Source: Streptomyces albireticuli (lineage in GTDB: Bacteria > Actinomycetota > Actinomycetes > Streptomycetales > Streptomycetaceae). Taken from it: 64,000 bases of DNA. The DNA lies in NCBI RefSeq assembly GCF_002192455.1, contig NZ_CP021744.1, positions 3,564,001 to 3,628,000 of the forward strand. Direction: 5' to 3'. Positions 15,776 to 26,744 of the stretch are shown here, one piece after another (the stretch's first letter is position 1; each line of letters opens with the position of its first letter). The position numbers and the translations under genes were made by a program. The notes beneath the pieces were generated by a model. The model had not been told where the DNA came from and did not search any database. It saw only the letters and a list, made by a program, of their open reading frames with translations.

Positions 15776-16996
15776 TCAGCCGGCCCGGAGCGCCATCGTC
15801 ATCGCCTCGACCGCGAGCAGCGGCGCCACGTTCCGGTCGAGGGCGCGGCGGCACTCGATGATCGCCTCGATGCGGCGCAGGGTCTGCTCGGGTCTCGAAC
15901 CCGAGGCGACGCGCCGGAGGGCGTCCCCGACGTCCACGTTGGCGATCGCGACCGGCGAGCCGAGCTGCATCGCGAGGACATCGCGGTAGAAGCCCGTCAG
16001 GTCGACGAGCGCGAGGTCGAGGCTGTCGCGCTGGGTGCGGGTGCCGCGGCGCTTCTGGCGGTCCTGGAGGTCCTTCATGACGCCCGCGGTGCCGCGCGGC
16101 AGGCGCCCGCCCGTGCCGGCCGCCGCGCCGAGCGCCGCGCGCAGCTCCTCGGTCTCCTTGGTGTCGACCTCCTCCGCGACCTGCTTGGCGTCCTCGGCCG
16201 CCGCGTCGACGAGCTCCTGGGCACCCTTCAGGCAGCCGCCGATGTCGTCGACCCGCAGCGGCAGCTTGAGGACGGCCGCGCGGCGGGCGCGGGCGCGCTC
16301 GTCGGTGGCGAGGCGGCGGGCCCGGCCGATATGGCCCTGGGTGGCACGGGCCGACTGCGCGGCGAGCTCCGGCTCGATGCCGTCGCGGCGCGCGAGGAGG
16401 TCGGCGACGGCCTCGACGGGCGGCGTCCGCAGGGTGAGGTGCCGGCAGCGCGAGCGGATCGTGGGCAGCACGTCCTCCAGCGAGGGCGCGCACAGCAGCC
16501 ACACGGTGCGCGGCGCGGGCTCCTCCACGGCCTTGAGGAGGACGTTCCCGGCGCCTTCGGTCAGGCGGTCCGCGTCCTCCAGGACGATCACCTGCCAGCG
16601 GCCGCCCGCCGGGGACAGCTGGGAGCGGCGGACCAGGTCACGGGTCTCCTTCACACCGATCGACAGCTGGTCCGTGCGGACGATCTCGACGTCGGCGTGC
16701 GTGCCCACCAGCGAGGTGTGGCAGCCGTCGCAGAAGCCGCAGCCGGGCATGCCGCCATGGGCGCGGTCGGGGCTGACGCACTGGAGCGCGGCGGCGAACG
16801 CGCGGGCCGCCGTCGCCCGGCCGGAGCCGGGGGGGCCGGTGAACAGCCAGGCGTGCGTCATCGAACCGCCGGTGGCGGACGCGCCGCCCTCCCGCGGGGA
16901 AGCGGCGTCGGTCACCAGCGCGTCCGCGTCCCGCGCGGCAGCGGAGAGCTGCTCCGTCACCCGGTCCTGGCCGACCAGGTCGTCCCACACCGCCAT
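15776..16996 (-). CDS. holB: DNA polymerase III delta' subunit
   Basis: 406 residues from ATG 16996. It begins MAVWDDLVGQDRVTEQL and has an AAA+ clamp-loader fold: P-loop-like GPPGSGRAT, where Arg replaces the usual Lys; a four-Cys zinc module (C before GGMPGCGFCDGC); the Walker-B-like VIVLEDADRL; and sensor-1 segment IRSRC. The altered P-loop is expected because delta' is a non-hydrolysing wrench in the clamp loader. It follows tmk in the same orientation, as is common in Gram-positive bacteria, but a long hairpin lies between them. Confidence 0.92.
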   Translation of the reverse strand: MAVWDDLVGQDRVTEQLSAAARDADALVTDAASPREGGASATGGSMTHAWLFTGPPGSGRATAARAFAAALQCVSPDRAHGGMPGCGFCDGCHTSLVGTHADVEIVRTDQLSIGVKETRDLVRRSQLSPAGGRWQVIVLEDADRLTEGAGNVLLKAVEEPAPRTVWLLCAPSLEDVLPTIRSRCRHLTLRTPPVEAVADLLARRDGIEPELAAQSARATQGHIGRARRLATDERARARRAAVLKLPLRVDDIGGCLKGAQELVDAAAEDAKQVAEEVDTKETEELRAALGAAAGTGGRLPRGTAGVMKDLQDRQKRRGTRTQRDSLDLALVDLTGFYRDVLAMQLGSPVAIANVDVGDALRRVASGSRPEQTLRRIEAIIECRRALDRNVAPLLAVEAMTMALRAG

Positions 16997-17086
16997 GGCT
17001 GTCCTCCGCGCTGTTTGTCCTGCGGCTACCCATTGTCGGCCACGGCACTGACACCGCGGACCGCGAACGGGATATCAGGGGCGGGA

Positions 17087-17137
17087 AACGGCGACGCGGT
17101 ACGGGCCCGCCCATGGGGCCCGTACCGCGTCGCCGTT
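17087..17137 (-). terminator. Very strong hairpin after tmk
   Basis: A perfect 22-bp stem (17087-17108 with 17116-17137) and a 7-base loop, 14 bases after the tmk stop and about 90 bases before holB. No U tract follows. It should end tmk transcripts, so holB probably has its own promoter in the short gap. Confidence 0.75.
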
Positions 17138-17151
17138 CAACGGCCGTTCCG

Positions 17152-20100
17152 TCAGCCGTCGCGGCGCTTGCCCCGGCGGCCCGGGTGGCCCTCGCCGTCG
17201 TCACGGCGGTCGCGGGGGCCGAGGAGCTCGTCCGCGAGGGTCGGGGCGTCGTCGGACGAGGCGCCCTCCACCCAGCCGGGGCGGCGGCGCGGCTTCGCGC
17301 CGGAGGCCGCCCGGTCCTCGTTCACCTGCGGCAGCTCACGGGTGACCTCGTTGTCGGAGTCGCCGGAGTGATCGGAGTCGTCGGAGCCTTCCGAAGCGCC
17401 CGCCCGGCCGGAGCCCGCCGAGCCCTCGTCCGCGGGGTCCTCCGGCCGGAAGAGCCACGTGGGCACGCGGTCCGTCGGGTCCTCCGGGCGGTCGACGTGA
17501 CCGGGGCCGGTGGTCCTTACGGGCGGAAGCACCGCCGTCTCGTCCGCCGACCCGGCCGGAACGCCGGGGTCACCCTCGGGGCGCACCGGCGGGAGCACCG
17601 CGGTCTCCTCCGCGTCACTCGCCTCGGCGGCCGCCGCCGGAGCGGGCGGTACGGGCGGCGCGGCGGGGGCCGCGGGCGCCGGACGGGCGGGCGGCTGCGG
17701 CAGCACGGCCGTCTCCTCGGAATCGGAGCCCGCGGCGCGGTCCGCCGCCGTAAGGCCGGAGGCACCGGAAGCACCGGACGCGCCCCCGTCGGTCTTCTCC
17801 GGCTCCGTCTTTTCCGGCTCGGTCCCCCACGTCACCCGCTGCTGCGGCGCCACGTCGCGCACGGGCGGCAGCACCGCCGTCTCCTCCTCCGCGGCGGGAC
17901 GGGCGGCGGCGGCGCGCGGGTCGACACGCGGCCGCTCGACGGTCGGCGTCAGGTCCGCCGTGCGCGGGTCGGGCCGGCCGACGACGGGCCGGCGGACCGT
18001 CCGCGTCACCTCGGAGCCGTCACCGGAGCCGTCACCCGCCGCCTGCGCGGCGGAAGCGGCCCCCCTACCGACAGAAGCATCGCCCTTGCCGGTGGAAGCC
18101 TCGTCCTTACGGCCGGAAGGCTCGCCCGCACCGGCAGAACCTTCGCCGGTCCCGACGGGGGCTTCGTCCTTACGGAGCGAAGGCCGCTCGACCGTCGGCG
18201 CCTCAGTGGCGGCGGAAGCAGCCGACGCCGCGGCCGCCTCGGCCGCCGCGATGCGCGCCTGCTCCGCCCGCAGCAGCGCCTCCTCCGCCTTGCGCTGCTT
18301 CTCCAGGCGGCGTTCCGCGGCCTCCGCGCGCAGCCGCGCCTCCTCCTCGGCCCGCTTGCGCAGCCGCTCCTGCTCGGCGGCCCGGGTGCGCTCCTCGGCC
18401 TCGCGGCGCCTGCGCTCCTCCTCGGCCAGGCGGCGGGCCTCCTCGGCGCGCTGCCGGGCCTCCTCCGCGAGGCGCTCCTCCTCGCGCTTGCGGGCCTCCT
18501 CCAGCTCGCGCCGGCGGCGTTCCTCCTCCTCGGCGCGCAGCTTGGCGAGCTGGGCCTGGCGCTCACGCTCCAGCCGCTCCTCCTCCGCCTTGCGCGCGGC
18601 CTCCTCCTCGGCCTTGCGGCGGGCCTCTTCCTCCGCGGCCTTACGGGCCTGCTCGCGGCGCTCGATCTCGGCGGCGGAGAGCGGGAGGAGCTGGTCGAGA
18701 CGGTGGCGCACGACCGTGGAGACGGCCTCCGGCTCCTGGCCCGCGTCCACGACGAGGTAGCGCGAGGGGTCCGCGGCGGCCAGGGTCAGGAAGCCGGTGC
18801 GCACCCGCTGGTGGAACTCGGCGGGCTCGGACTCGAGCCGGTCGGGCGCCTCGGTGAAACGTTCTCGCGCGGTCTCGGGCGAGACGTCGAGCAGCACCGT
18901 CAGGTGCGGGACGAGACCGTCCGTGGCCCAGCGCGAGATCCGGGCGATCTCGGTCGGCGAGAGGTCGCGGCCGGCGCCCTGATAGGCGACGGAGGAGTCG
19001 ATGTAGCGGTCGGTGATGACCACGGCACCGCGCTCCAGGGCGGGCCGTACGACGGACTCGACGTGGTGGGCGCGGTCGGCCGCGTACAGCAGCGCCTCGG
19101 CCCGGTCGGAAAGACCGGCGGAGCCGACGTCCAGGAGGATGGCGCGCAGCCGCTTGCCGATGGCCGTGGCACCCGGCTCGCGGGTGACGACGACCTCGTG
19201 GCCCTTGGCCCGGATCCAGTCGGCGACGGCCTGCACCTGGGTGGACTTGCCGGCGCCGTCGCCGCCCTCGAAGGCGATGAAGAAGCCGGTGCCGGAGGGC
19301 GTCTGGGCGGGGTCGCCGCCGCGCAGCACGTCCATCAGGTCGCGGCGGAACGGTACGCCGTGGCGGTCGTCGGTCTTGCCGAGGACGATGGCGGCGACGG
19401 GCAGCAGCAGCGCGCCGACGAGCATCAGCGTGAAGGCCGCCCCGCCGTGCGCGAAGACGAAGCTGCCGCTCTCCATCCGGTGCGGCCCGATGGCCGCGGC
19501 GAGCAGGGGCGCCACCACGGCGCCCAGCGCGGCGCTGACCCGGACGACGGCGTGCAGGTGGTCGGTCGTCCGCGCCCGGCGGCTCTCCTCGGTCTCCTGG
19601 TCGAGCAGGGAGTGCCCGGTGTTGGCGACGATGCCGGCGCAGACGCCCGCCGCGAGGACGAGCAGCAGGACCGTGGTCGGGTCCGGCACCAGGCCGGCGG
19701 CCAGCAGCGCGAGGCCGGCCAGGGCGAGGGCCAGGGCCAGCAGACGGCGGCGGGAGAAGCCCGGCAGCACCTTCCGCGCGGTGCGGATGCCGATGACCGG
19801 ACCGCCGGAGAGGGCGAGCACCAGCAGCCCGAAGGCCACCGGGCCACCACCGAGGTCGACGGCCTGGAGCGCGGCGACGCCGACGGACGCGGCGATCGCG
19901 CCGGCCACGGCCGCGCAGGACAGGACGAGCACCGGGATCGCGCCCGTACGGCCCGCGTCAGGGGTGCCCTGGAGGCCCTTGGGGCGGCGCAGGCCCTCAA
20001 GGGGCGAGCGCACGCGCGGGGACTGGGTGCCGGGGAAGGTGAGGAAGTACAGGACCGCGGCCGAGGTCGCGAAGAGCCCGGCGGCGAGGTAGGCGCCCAG

Positions 20101-20808
20101 GGCCGCCTGGTGCTCGTGGAACCAGTCGATGCCGGAGCCGAGCACATTGCTGACGAGCGTGATGGCGACGAGCGCGGCGGCTGCCGCGGGCAGGGCCACG
20201 AAGTTCGTCCGCAGCGAGAGGCGGCGCAGCGCGTCGTAGTGGTCCGGGAGGGGGCGTACGGCCGCGCCCTCGGCGGGCGGCGCGGGCAGCAGCGTGGGGG
20301 CCGCGCCCTCCTTGGCGACGGTCCACACGCGCTCGGCGACGCCCACGACGAAGGCGGACACGAGCAGCAGCGCGAGCGACTTGTCCTCGGTCCAGTCGAT
20401 CCACAGGGGGGCGACGGCGAGCAGCGCGAGCCGTACGCCGTCCGCACCGATCATGGTCCAGCGCCGGTCGAGGGGACCGGTCGGCGCGATGAGCGAGGAG
20501 ACCGGGCCGAGCAGGGCGGCGCCGAAGAGCAGGGTCGCGAGCAGGCGCGCGCCGAGGACCGCGGCGACCGCCGTCGCGGCACCGCGGTATCCGCCTCCGA
20601 AGGCCCCCGTCACGACCGACGCCTGGAGCGCCAGCAGGAGGAGGACGAGAAGGGCGAGGGAATCCCCGATGCCGCCGACGAACTGGGCGCTCCACAGCCG
20701 CCGGAGCGGAGGGATGCGCAACAGGGCCCGTACGGCGCGCTCGCGGGAATCCGCGGCTAGGGCGCCGGATGTGGTGGTTTCCACCGATGGCTGCTCGGCT
20801 CGCGTCAT
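17152..20808 (-). CDS. tmk: Thymidylate kinase fused to an MFS-like membrane domain
   Basis: 1218 residues from ATG 20808. Residues about 25-440 are an MFS-type domain with about 10-12 hydrophobic helices ([20 protein letters not shown]). Residues about 500-705 are a complete dTMP kinase: P-loop [12 protein letters not shown] motif ITDRYIDSS, and lid/LID-adjacent [12 protein letters not shown]. It phosphorylates dTMP to dTDP for DNA synthesis. From about 715 to 870 comes an Arg/Glu/Ala coiled coil; the remaining 350 residues are disordered and carry four ETAVLPP(V/Q) motifs. Ordinary Tmk is about 210 residues; the MFS fusion is a known streptomycete form, and the tail here is long. Hairpins flank it on both sides. 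Confidence 0.88.
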   Translation of the reverse strand: MTRAEQPSVETTTSGALAADSRERAVRALLRIPPLRRLWSAQFVGGIGDSLALLVLLLLALQASVVTGAFGGGYRGAATAVAAVLGARLLATLLFGAALLGPVSSLIAPTGPLDRRWTMIGADGVRLALLAVAPLWIDWTEDKSLALLLVSAFVVGVAERVWTVAKEGAAPTLLPAPPAEGAAVRPLPDHYDALRRLSLRTNFVALPAAAAALVAITLVSNVLGSGIDWFHEHQAALGAYLAAGLFATSAAVLYFLTFPGTQSPRVRSPLEGLRRPKGLQGTPDAGRTGAIPVLVLSCAAVAGAIAASVGVAALQAVDLGGGPVAFGLLVLALSGGPVIGIRTARKVLPGFSRRRLLALALALAGLALLAAGLVPDPTTVLLLVLAAGVCAGIVANTGHSLLDQETEESRRARTTDHLHAVVRVSAALGAVVAPLLAAAIGPHRMESGSFVFAHGGAAFTLMLVGALLLPVAAIVLGKTDDRHGVPFRRDLMDVLRGGDPAQTPSGTGFFIAFEGGDGAGKSTQVQAVADWIRAKGHEVVVTREPGATAIGKRLRAILLDVGSAGLSDRAEALLYAADRAHHVESVVRPALERGAVVITDRYIDSSVAYQGAGRDLSPTEIARISRWATDGLVPHLTVLLDVSPETARERFTEAPDRLESEPAEFHQRVRTGFLTLAAADPSRYLVVDAGQEPEAVSTVVRHRLDQLLPLSAAEIERREQARKAAEEEARRKAEEEAARKAEEERLERERQAQLAKLRAEEEERRRRELEEARKREEERLAEEARQRAEEARRLAEEERRRREAEERTRAAEQERLRKRAEEEARLRAEAAERRLEKQRKAEEALLRAEQARIAAAEAAAASAASAATEAPTVERPSLRKDEAPVGTGEGSAGAGEPSGRKDEASTGKGDASVGRGAASAAQAAGDGSGDGSEVTRTVRRPVVGRPDPRTADLTPTVERPRVDPRAAAARPAAEEETAVLPPVRDVAPQQRVTWGTEPEKTEPEKTDGGASGASGASGLTAADRAAGSDSEETAVLPQPPARPAPAAPAAPPVPPAPAAAAEASDAEETAVLPPVRPEGDPGVPAGSADETAVLPPVRTTGPGHVDRPEDPTDRVPTWLFRPEDPADEGSAGSGRAGASEGSDDSDHSGDSDNEVTRELPQVNEDRAASGAKPRRRPGWVEGASSDDAPTLADELLGPRDRRDDGEGHPGRRGKRRDG

Positions 20809-20950
20809 CCTGCCAGCCTATCCGGAGTGGCCGGACCTCAACCGCCACGCCGAACATCTGATCGACCTACGGAGTGGTCGTCCCACCGCCGAAACCGCTG
20901 CTCACGGGGGTTCTCCACCGCTAGCGGCGCGGAGGCGGGGCGGGCACGGC

Positions 20951-20987
20951 CGAGGGCGGTGAACCGGATTCCGGTTCACCGCCCTCG
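20951..20987 (-). terminator. Terminator after topA
   Basis: Perfect 17-bp stem (20951-20967 with 20971-20987) and loop ATT, about 85 bases after the topA stop and before tmk. The rest of the 264-base topA-tmk gap (20809-21072) shows no other gene. Confidence 0.75.
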
Positions 20988-21072
20988 CTCGCGTCGCGGC
21001 CGGACACCCTCGCCCGCCCGCGACGCCGGAAACCCCCGGCCACGGACCCCTCGGGGTCCGGGCCGCCCGGCG

Positions 21073-23952
21073 CTACTCGGCCGGAGCCGACGCGGCCGTC
21101 TTGGCGGTGGCGGTCTTCTTCGCCGCCGTCTTCTTGGCCGTCGTCTTCTTCGCGGTGGTCGTCTTCTTGGCCGTCGTGGTCTTGGCGGCCGTCTTCTTCG
21201 CCGCCGTCTTGGTGGCGGTCTTCTTGGCCGTGGCCTTCTTCGCCGTCGCCTTCTTCGCGGGCGCCTTCTTGGCCGTCTTCTTGGCCGGGCCCTTGGCGCG
21301 CTTCTCGGCGAGCAGCTCGTAGCCGCGCTCCGGCGTGATCGTCTCGACGTCGTCGTCACGGCGCAGCGTGGCGTTGGTCTCGCCGTCGGTCACGTACGGA
21401 CCGAAGCGGCCGTCCTTGACCACGACCGGACGCTCGCTGACCGGGTCGGTGCCGAGCTCCTTCAGCGGCGGCTTGGCCGCGGCGCGGCCCCGCTGCTTCG
21501 GCTGGGCGTAGATCGCGAGGGCCTCGTCGAGGGTGATCGTGAAGAGCTGGTCCTCGGTCTCCAGGGACCGCGAGTCCGTGCCCTTCTTCAGGTACGGGCC
21601 GTAGCGGCCGTTCTGCGCGGTGATCTCCACGCCCTCGGCGTCCGCGCCGACGACGCGCGGCAGCGACATCAGCTTGAGGGCGTCGTCCAGGGTGACCGTG
21701 TCCAGGGACATGCTCTTGAAGAGCGAGGCGGTCCGCGGCTTCACGGCGTTCTTGCCGGTCTTCGGCGTGCCCTCGGGCAGGACCTCGGTGACGTACGGGC
21801 CGTAGCGGCCGTCGCGGGCGATGACCGGGTTGCCGCTGACCGGGTCCGTGCCCAGCTCGAAGTCGCCGCTCGGCTTGGCGAGCAGCTCCTCGGCGTAGGC
21901 GACGGTCAGCTCGTCGGGCGCCAGGTCCTCCGGGACGTCCGCGCGCTGGTGGCCCTCGGAGTCCTTCTCGCCGCGCTCGACGTACGGGCCGTAGCGGCCG
22001 ACGCGCAGCACGATGCCGTCGCCGACCGGGAACGAGGACACCTCACGGGCGTCGATCGCGCCGAGGTCGGTGACGAGCTCCTTGAGGCCGCCGAGGTGGT
22101 CGCCGTCGCCGTTGCCGGCCTCGGCGGCGCCGCCGGCCGCGCCCTCGGTGCCCTCGCCGAAGTAGAACCGGCGCAGCCACGGCACGGCCTGGGCCTCACC
22201 GCGGGCGATGCGGTCGAGGTCCTCCTCCATGGAGGCGGTGAAGTCGTAGTCGACCAGCCGGCCGAAGTGCTTCTCCAGGAGGTTCACGACGGCGAAGGAC
22301 AGGAAGGACGGGACGAGCGCCGTGCCCTTCTTGAAGACGTAGCCGCGGTCGAGGATCGTGCCGATGATCGACGCGTACGTCGACGGGCGGCCGATCTCCC
22401 GCTCCTCCAGCTCCTTGACCAGCGAGGCCTCGGTGTAGCGGGCCGGCGGCTTGGTGGCGTGACCGTCGGCGGTGATCTCCTCGGCGGTCAGCGGGTCGCC
22501 CTCGGTGACCTGCGGGAGGCGGCGCTCGCGGTCGTCGAGCTCGGCGTTCGGGTCGTCGGCGCCCTCCACGTAGGCCTTCATGAAGCCGTGGAAGGTGATC
22601 GTCTTGCCGGAGGCGCTGAACTCGGCGTCCCGGCCGTCGCTCGCCCGGCCGGCGATCTTGACGGTGACGGAGTTGCCGGTCGCGTCCTTCATCTGGGAGG
22701 CGACGGTCCGCTTCCAGATCAGCTCGTAGAGCCGGAACTGGTCACCGGTCAGACCGGTCTCGGCGGGCGTGCGGAAACGATCACCCGAAGGACGGATCGC
22801 CTCGTGCGCCTCCTGGGCGTTCTTGACCTTGCCGGCGTACGTGCGCGGCTTCTCCGGCAGGTAGTCGGCGCCGTAGAGCTGGGTGACCTGTGCCCGGGCG
22901 GCCTGGATCGCCGTGTCGGAGAGCGTGGTGGAGTCCGTACGCATGTAGGTGATGAAGCCGTTCTCGTACAGCTTCTGGGCCACCTGCATGGTCGCCTTCG
23001 CACCGAAGCCCAGCTTGCGCGAGGCCTCCTGCTGGAGCGTCGTCGTCCGGAACGGCGCGTACGGCGAGCGGCGGTACGGCTTGGACTCGACGGAGCGCAC
23101 CGCGAACGCCGAGTCGGCGAGGGCGGCGGCGAGCGCGCGGGCGTTCGCCTCGTCCAGGTGCAGCACGGCGGAGCCGTCCTTGAGCACACCGGTCGAGCCG
23201 AAGTCACGGCCCTGCGCCACCCGGCGGCCGTCGACCGCGGTCAGGCGGGCGGCGAGGGTGCCGGGGTCGGTGGCGTCGCCGCCGCGGCCCGTGGCGAAGG
23301 TGCCGGTGAGGTCCCAGTACTCGGCGGAGCGGAAGGCGATGCGCTCGCGCTCCCGCTCGACGACGAGACGCGTGGCGACGGACTGCACCCGGCCGGCCGA
23401 CAGCCGGGGCATGACCTTCTTCCACAGCACCGGCGAGACCTCGTAGCCGTAGAGGCGGTCGAGGATGCGGCGGGTCTCCTGGGCGTCGACGAGCTTCTTG
23501 TTCAGCTCGCGCGGGTTGGCGACGGCCTCCCGGATCGCGTCCTTGGTGATCTCGTGGAAGACCATCCGGCGGACCGGGACCTTGGGCTTGAGGACTTCCT
23601 GGAGGTGCCACGCGATGGCCTCGCCCTCGCGGTCCTCATCGGTGGCGAGGAAGAGCTCGTCGGACTCGGCCAGCAGCTCCTTGAGCTTCTTGACCTGGTC
23701 CTTCTTGTCGTGATTGACGACGTAGATGGGCTGGAAGTCGGCGTCGACGTTCACGCCGAGGCGGGCCCAGGGCTCGCCCTTGTACTTCGCCGGGACCTCG
23801 GCGGCCCCGTTCGGCAGGTCACGGATGTGCCCGACGCTCGCCTCGACGACGTATCCGGGGCCGAGGTAGCCCTTGATCGTCTTCGCCTTGGCAGGCGACT
23901 CGACGATGACGAGTCGGCGGCCGCCCTGTGCGGTCTCGCTGGTCGGGGACAA
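21073..23952 (-). CDS. topA: DNA topoisomerase I with Lys/Ala tail
   Basis: 959 residues, taking TTG 23952 as start (product begins [20 protein letters not shown] after GAAGAAGAG); in-frame codons upstream lack family similarity. TOPRIM domain about 14-130 with [16 protein letters not shown]; catalytic tyrosine about 335 in [21 protein letters not shown] in the gate domain. The C-terminal half has repeated DNA-binding units (RYGPYV, FGPYV). Instead of zinc fingers, the end is about 70 residues of alternating Lys and Ala, which in Streptomyces TopA gives high processivity. It relaxes negative supercoils. It is the essential, sole type IA enzyme in these bacteria. Confidence 0.94.
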   Translation of the reverse strand: MSPTSETAQGGRRLVIVESPAKAKTIKGYLGPGYVVEASVGHIRDLPNGAAEVPAKYKGEPWARLGVNVDADFQPIYVVNHDKKDQVKKLKELLAESDELFLATDEDREGEAIAWHLQEVLKPKVPVRRMVFHEITKDAIREAVANPRELNKKLVDAQETRRILDRLYGYEVSPVLWKKVMPRLSAGRVQSVATRLVVERERERIAFRSAEYWDLTGTFATGRGGDATDPGTLAARLTAVDGRRVAQGRDFGSTGVLKDGSAVLHLDEANARALAAALADSAFAVRSVESKPYRRSPYAPFRTTTLQQEASRKLGFGAKATMQVAQKLYENGFITYMRTDSTTLSDTAIQAARAQVTQLYGADYLPEKPRTYAGKVKNAQEAHEAIRPSGDRFRTPAETGLTGDQFRLYELIWKRTVASQMKDATGNSVTVKIAGRASDGRDAEFSASGKTITFHGFMKAYVEGADDPNAELDDRERRLPQVTEGDPLTAEEITADGHATKPPARYTEASLVKELEEREIGRPSTYASIIGTILDRGYVFKKGTALVPSFLSFAVVNLLEKHFGRLVDYDFTASMEEDLDRIARGEAQAVPWLRRFYFGEGTEGAAGGAAEAGNGDGDHLGGLKELVTDLGAIDAREVSSFPVGDGIVLRVGRYGPYVERGEKDSEGHQRADVPEDLAPDELTVAYAEELLAKPSGDFELGTDPVSGNPVIARDGRYGPYVTEVLPEGTPKTGKNAVKPRTASLFKSMSLDTVTLDDALKLMSLPRVVGADAEGVEITAQNGRYGPYLKKGTDSRSLETEDQLFTITLDEALAIYAQPKQRGRAAAKPPLKELGTDPVSERPVVVKDGRFGPYVTDGETNATLRRDDDVETITPERGYELLAEKRAKGPAKKTAKKAPAKKATAKKATAKKTATKTAAKKTAAKTTTAKKTTTAKKTTAKKTAAKKTATAKTAASAPAE

Positions 23953-24210
23953 CTTCGCTCTTCTTCCGGTCGGCACTCGGTGTAGGCGCTGCGGTGACGC
24001 TGCGGAGTGTGACGGTACATCCCGCCCCCGTGTCAAACGGAAAAAGCCCGCAACGCCACTCGAACGGTAACCCGACAAGCGTCCTGTCTGCCGCCCGGAC
24101 CGGCACACCACCGGAGTGAAGGAACCGCCGGAGCGCCGCGCGGCCCCTCTCGGACCGCGCGCGCCGATTGACGTGAACCCGCCTCTTGCCGGATCCCGCG
24201 GACGCCGCTC

Positions 24211-25740
24211 TCAGTCCACCACCGGGATCAGGAATCCCTGCTCCACGAGGAGCCGGATCGACTCCGGCGTACGGTCCCGCAGCAGCACCGGATCCTGCCC
24301 CACCAGCTGCGCGATGGCGTCGAGGATGCGGCCCGCGCTGAGAGAGCCGTCACACACCCCGGCGAAGCCCGCGCCGACCGTGTCCACCTTGGTGGCCCGC
24401 CGCATTCCACGGTTCTGGCGCAGGACGACGTGCTCCGGGTCCTCCGCGCCGGGCAGTCCGACCTGCTCCTGGACGACCTCGTCGGCGAGCCGGAAGCGGG
24501 CGGCGAGCAGGGACGCGTCGTCGTGCGAGCGCAGGAAGTCCTGTCGCTCGAAATGGGCCCGAACGGATGCACCGAGCGGCTGCTCGACCGGGTGCGGCCA
24601 CTCCTCCGCGATGACGGAGGGACGGTCGGAGCCCGATTTACGCAGCGTGATCCAGCCAAATCCGACGGCCTTGGTCTTCCGTGTCTCGAACTCGTCCAGC
24701 CACGCGTCGTAGCGGGCCGCGTACGCGGCGGGATCGGTCCGGTGGTCGCCCCCGTCACGCAGCCACAGCTCGGCGTACTGCGCGACGTCCTGCACCTCGC
24801 GCTGGACGATCCAGGCGTCGCAGCCGCGCGGCACCCAGGAGGAGAGCCGGTCCCGCCAGTCCTCGCCCTCGACGTGCTGCCAATTGGCGAGCAGCTGGCA
24901 GTGGCCGCCGTCGTTGAGCCGGTCCGCCGCCTGCTGGACGATCGTCCGGCACAGGTCGTCGCCGCCCATGCCGCCGTCGCGGTAGGTCAGCCGCGCGCCG
25001 GGCGAGATGACGAAGGGCGGGTTGGAGACGATCAGGTCGTAGGTGTCCCGGGCGACGGGCTCGAAGAGCGAGCCCTCGCGCAGATCGGCCTCGGGCGCGC
25101 CGGAGAGGGCCAGCGTGAGGCGCGCGAAGTGCAGGGCGCGCGGGTTGAGGTCGGTGGCGGTGACCTCGGTGGCGTGCCGGCTCGCGTGCAGCGCCTGGAT
25201 GCCGGAGCCGGTGCCGAGGTCGAGGGCGCTGGCCACGGGCGTACGGATGGTGATGCCGGCGAGCGTGGTGGACGCGCCGCCCACGCCGAGGACAAGCTGG
25301 GAGCGGTCCACGCCCGACGGGCCGCCGGAGCCCCCGGCGATCCCGCCGGCGCCGCCGACGGCGCAGCCCAGGTCGGAGACGATCCACCAGTCCTCGCCCT
25401 CGGGACCGCTGTACGGGCGCACGTCGACGGTGGCCCGTACGTCGCCGCCGTCCCGGACCAGCCAGCCGTCCGCGAGGCAGTCGTCCACCGGCAGCGCCGC
25501 GGCGGCCCGGGCGTGGGCGACCGGCAGCTGGAGCAGGAAGAGGCGCACCAGCGTCTCCAGCGGGCCGTCAACGCGGGTGGCGCGCAGCGCAGGGACCGTC
25601 TCGCTGCGGGCGAGCGCGGCGTAGGCGGGGGCGCCCAGCAGGTCGAGGAGGCCGTCGGCGGTGAAGGCCGCGGTCAGCAGGGATTCGCGCAGCCGGGCGG
25701 TGCGCGCGCGGTCGGTGGCGGAGGGAAGGAGCGTACTCAC
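24211..25740 (-). CDS. Class I SAM-dependent methyltransferase (N-methylating, RsmC/PrmC-like)
   Basis: 509 residues from GTG 25740. An N-terminal helical domain (about 1-170) precedes a Rossmann methyltransferase core: motif I ALDLGTGSGIQAL, motif II-like ATDLNPRAL, and the catalytic NPPF motif (SNPPFVISPGAR). NPPF marks enzymes that methylate amino groups of adenine, guanine or glutamine. The substrate cannot be read from sequence; rRNA is the likeliest. The C-terminal 130 residues look like an accessory binding domain. It lies between topA and a lipoprotein gene. Confidence 0.8.
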   Translation of the reverse strand: MSTLLPSATDRARTARLRESLLTAAFTADGLLDLLGAPAYAALARSETVPALRATRVDGPLETLVRLFLLQLPVAHARAAAALPVDDCLADGWLVRDGGDVRATVDVRPYSGPEGEDWWIVSDLGCAVGGAGGIAGGSGGPSGVDRSQLVLGVGGASTTLAGITIRTPVASALDLGTGSGIQALHASRHATEVTATDLNPRALHFARLTLALSGAPEADLREGSLFEPVARDTYDLIVSNPPFVISPGARLTYRDGGMGGDDLCRTIVQQAADRLNDGGHCQLLANWQHVEGEDWRDRLSSWVPRGCDAWIVQREVQDVAQYAELWLRDGGDHRTDPAAYAARYDAWLDEFETRKTKAVGFGWITLRKSGSDRPSVIAEEWPHPVEQPLGASVRAHFERQDFLRSHDDASLLAARFRLADEVVQEQVGLPGAEDPEHVVLRQNRGMRRATKVDTVGAGFAGVCDGSLSAGRILDAIAQLVGQDPVLLRDRTPESIRLLVEQGFLIPVVD

Positions 25741-25779
25741 GGCACCATTGTCGGGGGCGCCGCGGACAAATGACGAAAG

Positions 25780-25816
25780 CCCGGCGCCACGCCCCTCGCG
25801 GGGGCGCGGCGCCGGG
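25780..25816 (-). terminator. Terminator after the lipoprotein gene
   Basis: A 16-bp stem with one mismatch (25780-25795 with 25801-25816) and loop TCGCG, about 125 bases beyond the lipoprotein stop and 40 bases before the methyltransferase start. Confidence 0.65.
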
Positions 25817-25890
25817 CCGCACGGCCGGTGCCGCCGCTTCCGGTGCGGGCCTGCCGGTGCCGCCGCTTCCCGCCCGGCCTGCGTCGTGCC

Positions 25891-25954
25891 CGGCCTACTT
25901 CTCGCCCGGCCTACTTCTCGCCCGGCTTACTTCTCGCCCGGCTTACTTCTTGCT
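25891..25954 (-). repeat. Four 16-bp tandem repeats across the lipoprotein stop codon
   Basis: Four units of 16 bases (25891, 25907, 25923, 25939), with + strand consensus CGGCCTACTTCTCGCC and a more diverged last unit. The lipoprotein TAA (25943-25945) is inside the fourth unit, and each unit repeats a TAA or TAG-like triplet. A second pair of direct repeats (CCGGTGCCGCCGCTTCC, at about 25824 and 25853) lies just beyond. Confidence 0.8.
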
Positions 25955-26515
25955 CGGCGTGGCCGAGGCCGAGATCTTCTGGCAGCCGGGCTGCTTCGCC
26001 ATGGCCTTGCCGACGTCGCCGGACTGGAGCTTCTTGAGGGCCTCGTCGCTCTGGCCGCTCAGCTTGCCGATGTCCCCGCCGATGGCCTTGAGGCCCTCGC
26101 CGAACTTCGCCTTGTCACCGGTGTCGAGGCCGTCGATCCGCTTCTTCAGGCCGATGTACGCCCCGGAGAGGTCGTTGAGGGCCTTCACCGCGTTCTTCTG
26201 GCTGGTCTCGCCGTCCTTGACGGGCGGCGCTCCGGCGTTGTCCACGCTGGTGGCCAGGGCCTTGTACGCGTCGGCGTTGGCCTGGAAGGCGGCCGAGTCG
26301 GTCTGCTGGACCTTCTTCGAGTCCTCCTCGGTCTGGACGCCCGCGATGGAGTGGTTGGCGTCCTGGATCTTCTTCACCTGAGGCTGCATCTGGTCGCAGA
26401 CCTTCTTGGACCAGTCGTCGAGCTTCTTGTTGCCTTCGTCGTCGCCGCCGCAGCCCGTCAGCGCCAGGACAAGTGCCGCACCGCCGGACAGTGCAGCCAC
26501 AAGCTTCTTGTTCAC
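25943..26515 (-). CDS. Small secreted lipoprotein, unknown function
   Basis: 190 residues from ATG 26515. It has a short lipoprotein signal (MNKKLVAALSGGAALVLALT) with lipobox LTGC (Cys about 22), then a Gly/Asp linker. The mature part is charged and helical, with Lys/Asp/Gln repeats and two further Cys (VCDQM near the start, PGCQK near the end) that could form a disulfide. The C-terminus ends TPSKK. It should be anchored to the outer face of the membrane. It resembles streptomycete small secreted helical proteins; I cannot name a ligand. Confidence 0.8.
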   Translation of the reverse strand: MNKKLVAALSGGAALVLALTGCGGDDEGNKKLDDWSKKVCDQMQPQVKKIQDANHSIAGVQTEEDSKKVQQTDSAAFQANADAYKALATSVDNAGAPPVKDGETSQKNAVKALNDLSGAYIGLKKRIDGLDTGDKAKFGEGLKAIGGDIGKLSGQSDEALKKLQSGDVGKAMAKQPGCQKISASATPSKK

Positions 26516-26671
26516 CGGATCGGTCCCTTCAATGGCTCTCGGCCCCGGAACTTACACGTCCAGACCGGGTCGCCCGAGAGCCGAGCACCCCTTACGCCCC
26601 CTTTTGAAGCCATTTGCACCAAGACGGGCGTGGCGTTCGCCGCACCTGATCCCCATGCGCGCCGACGGCGC

Positions 26672-26713
26672 GCGCGGGTGGGCGGTGCGCCCGCGCGCAC
26701 CGCCCACCCGCGC
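26672..26713 (-). terminator. Terminator after hppA
   Basis: Perfect 19-bp stem (26672-26690 with 26695-26713) and loop CCGC, about 30 bases after the hppA stop. Confidence 0.8.
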
Positions 26714-26744
26714 TCCTGACGTTCGCTCAGTACGCCTGCGCCGG

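Noticed and set aside
17113..20760. Very long open frame on the + strand opposite tmk
   Set aside because: It mirrors the tmk gene, is rich in Arg/Gly/His with no family likeness, and exists because high G+C codons leave the opposite strand without stops.
20827..23985. Long open frame on the + strand opposite topA
   Set aside because: Pure antisense shadow of topA; its composition follows the third-position bias of topA.
23953..24111. Upstream extension of TopA to 24111
   Set aside because: Known TopA proteins of Streptomyces begin at the equivalent of TTG 23952 and the added residues have no similarity.
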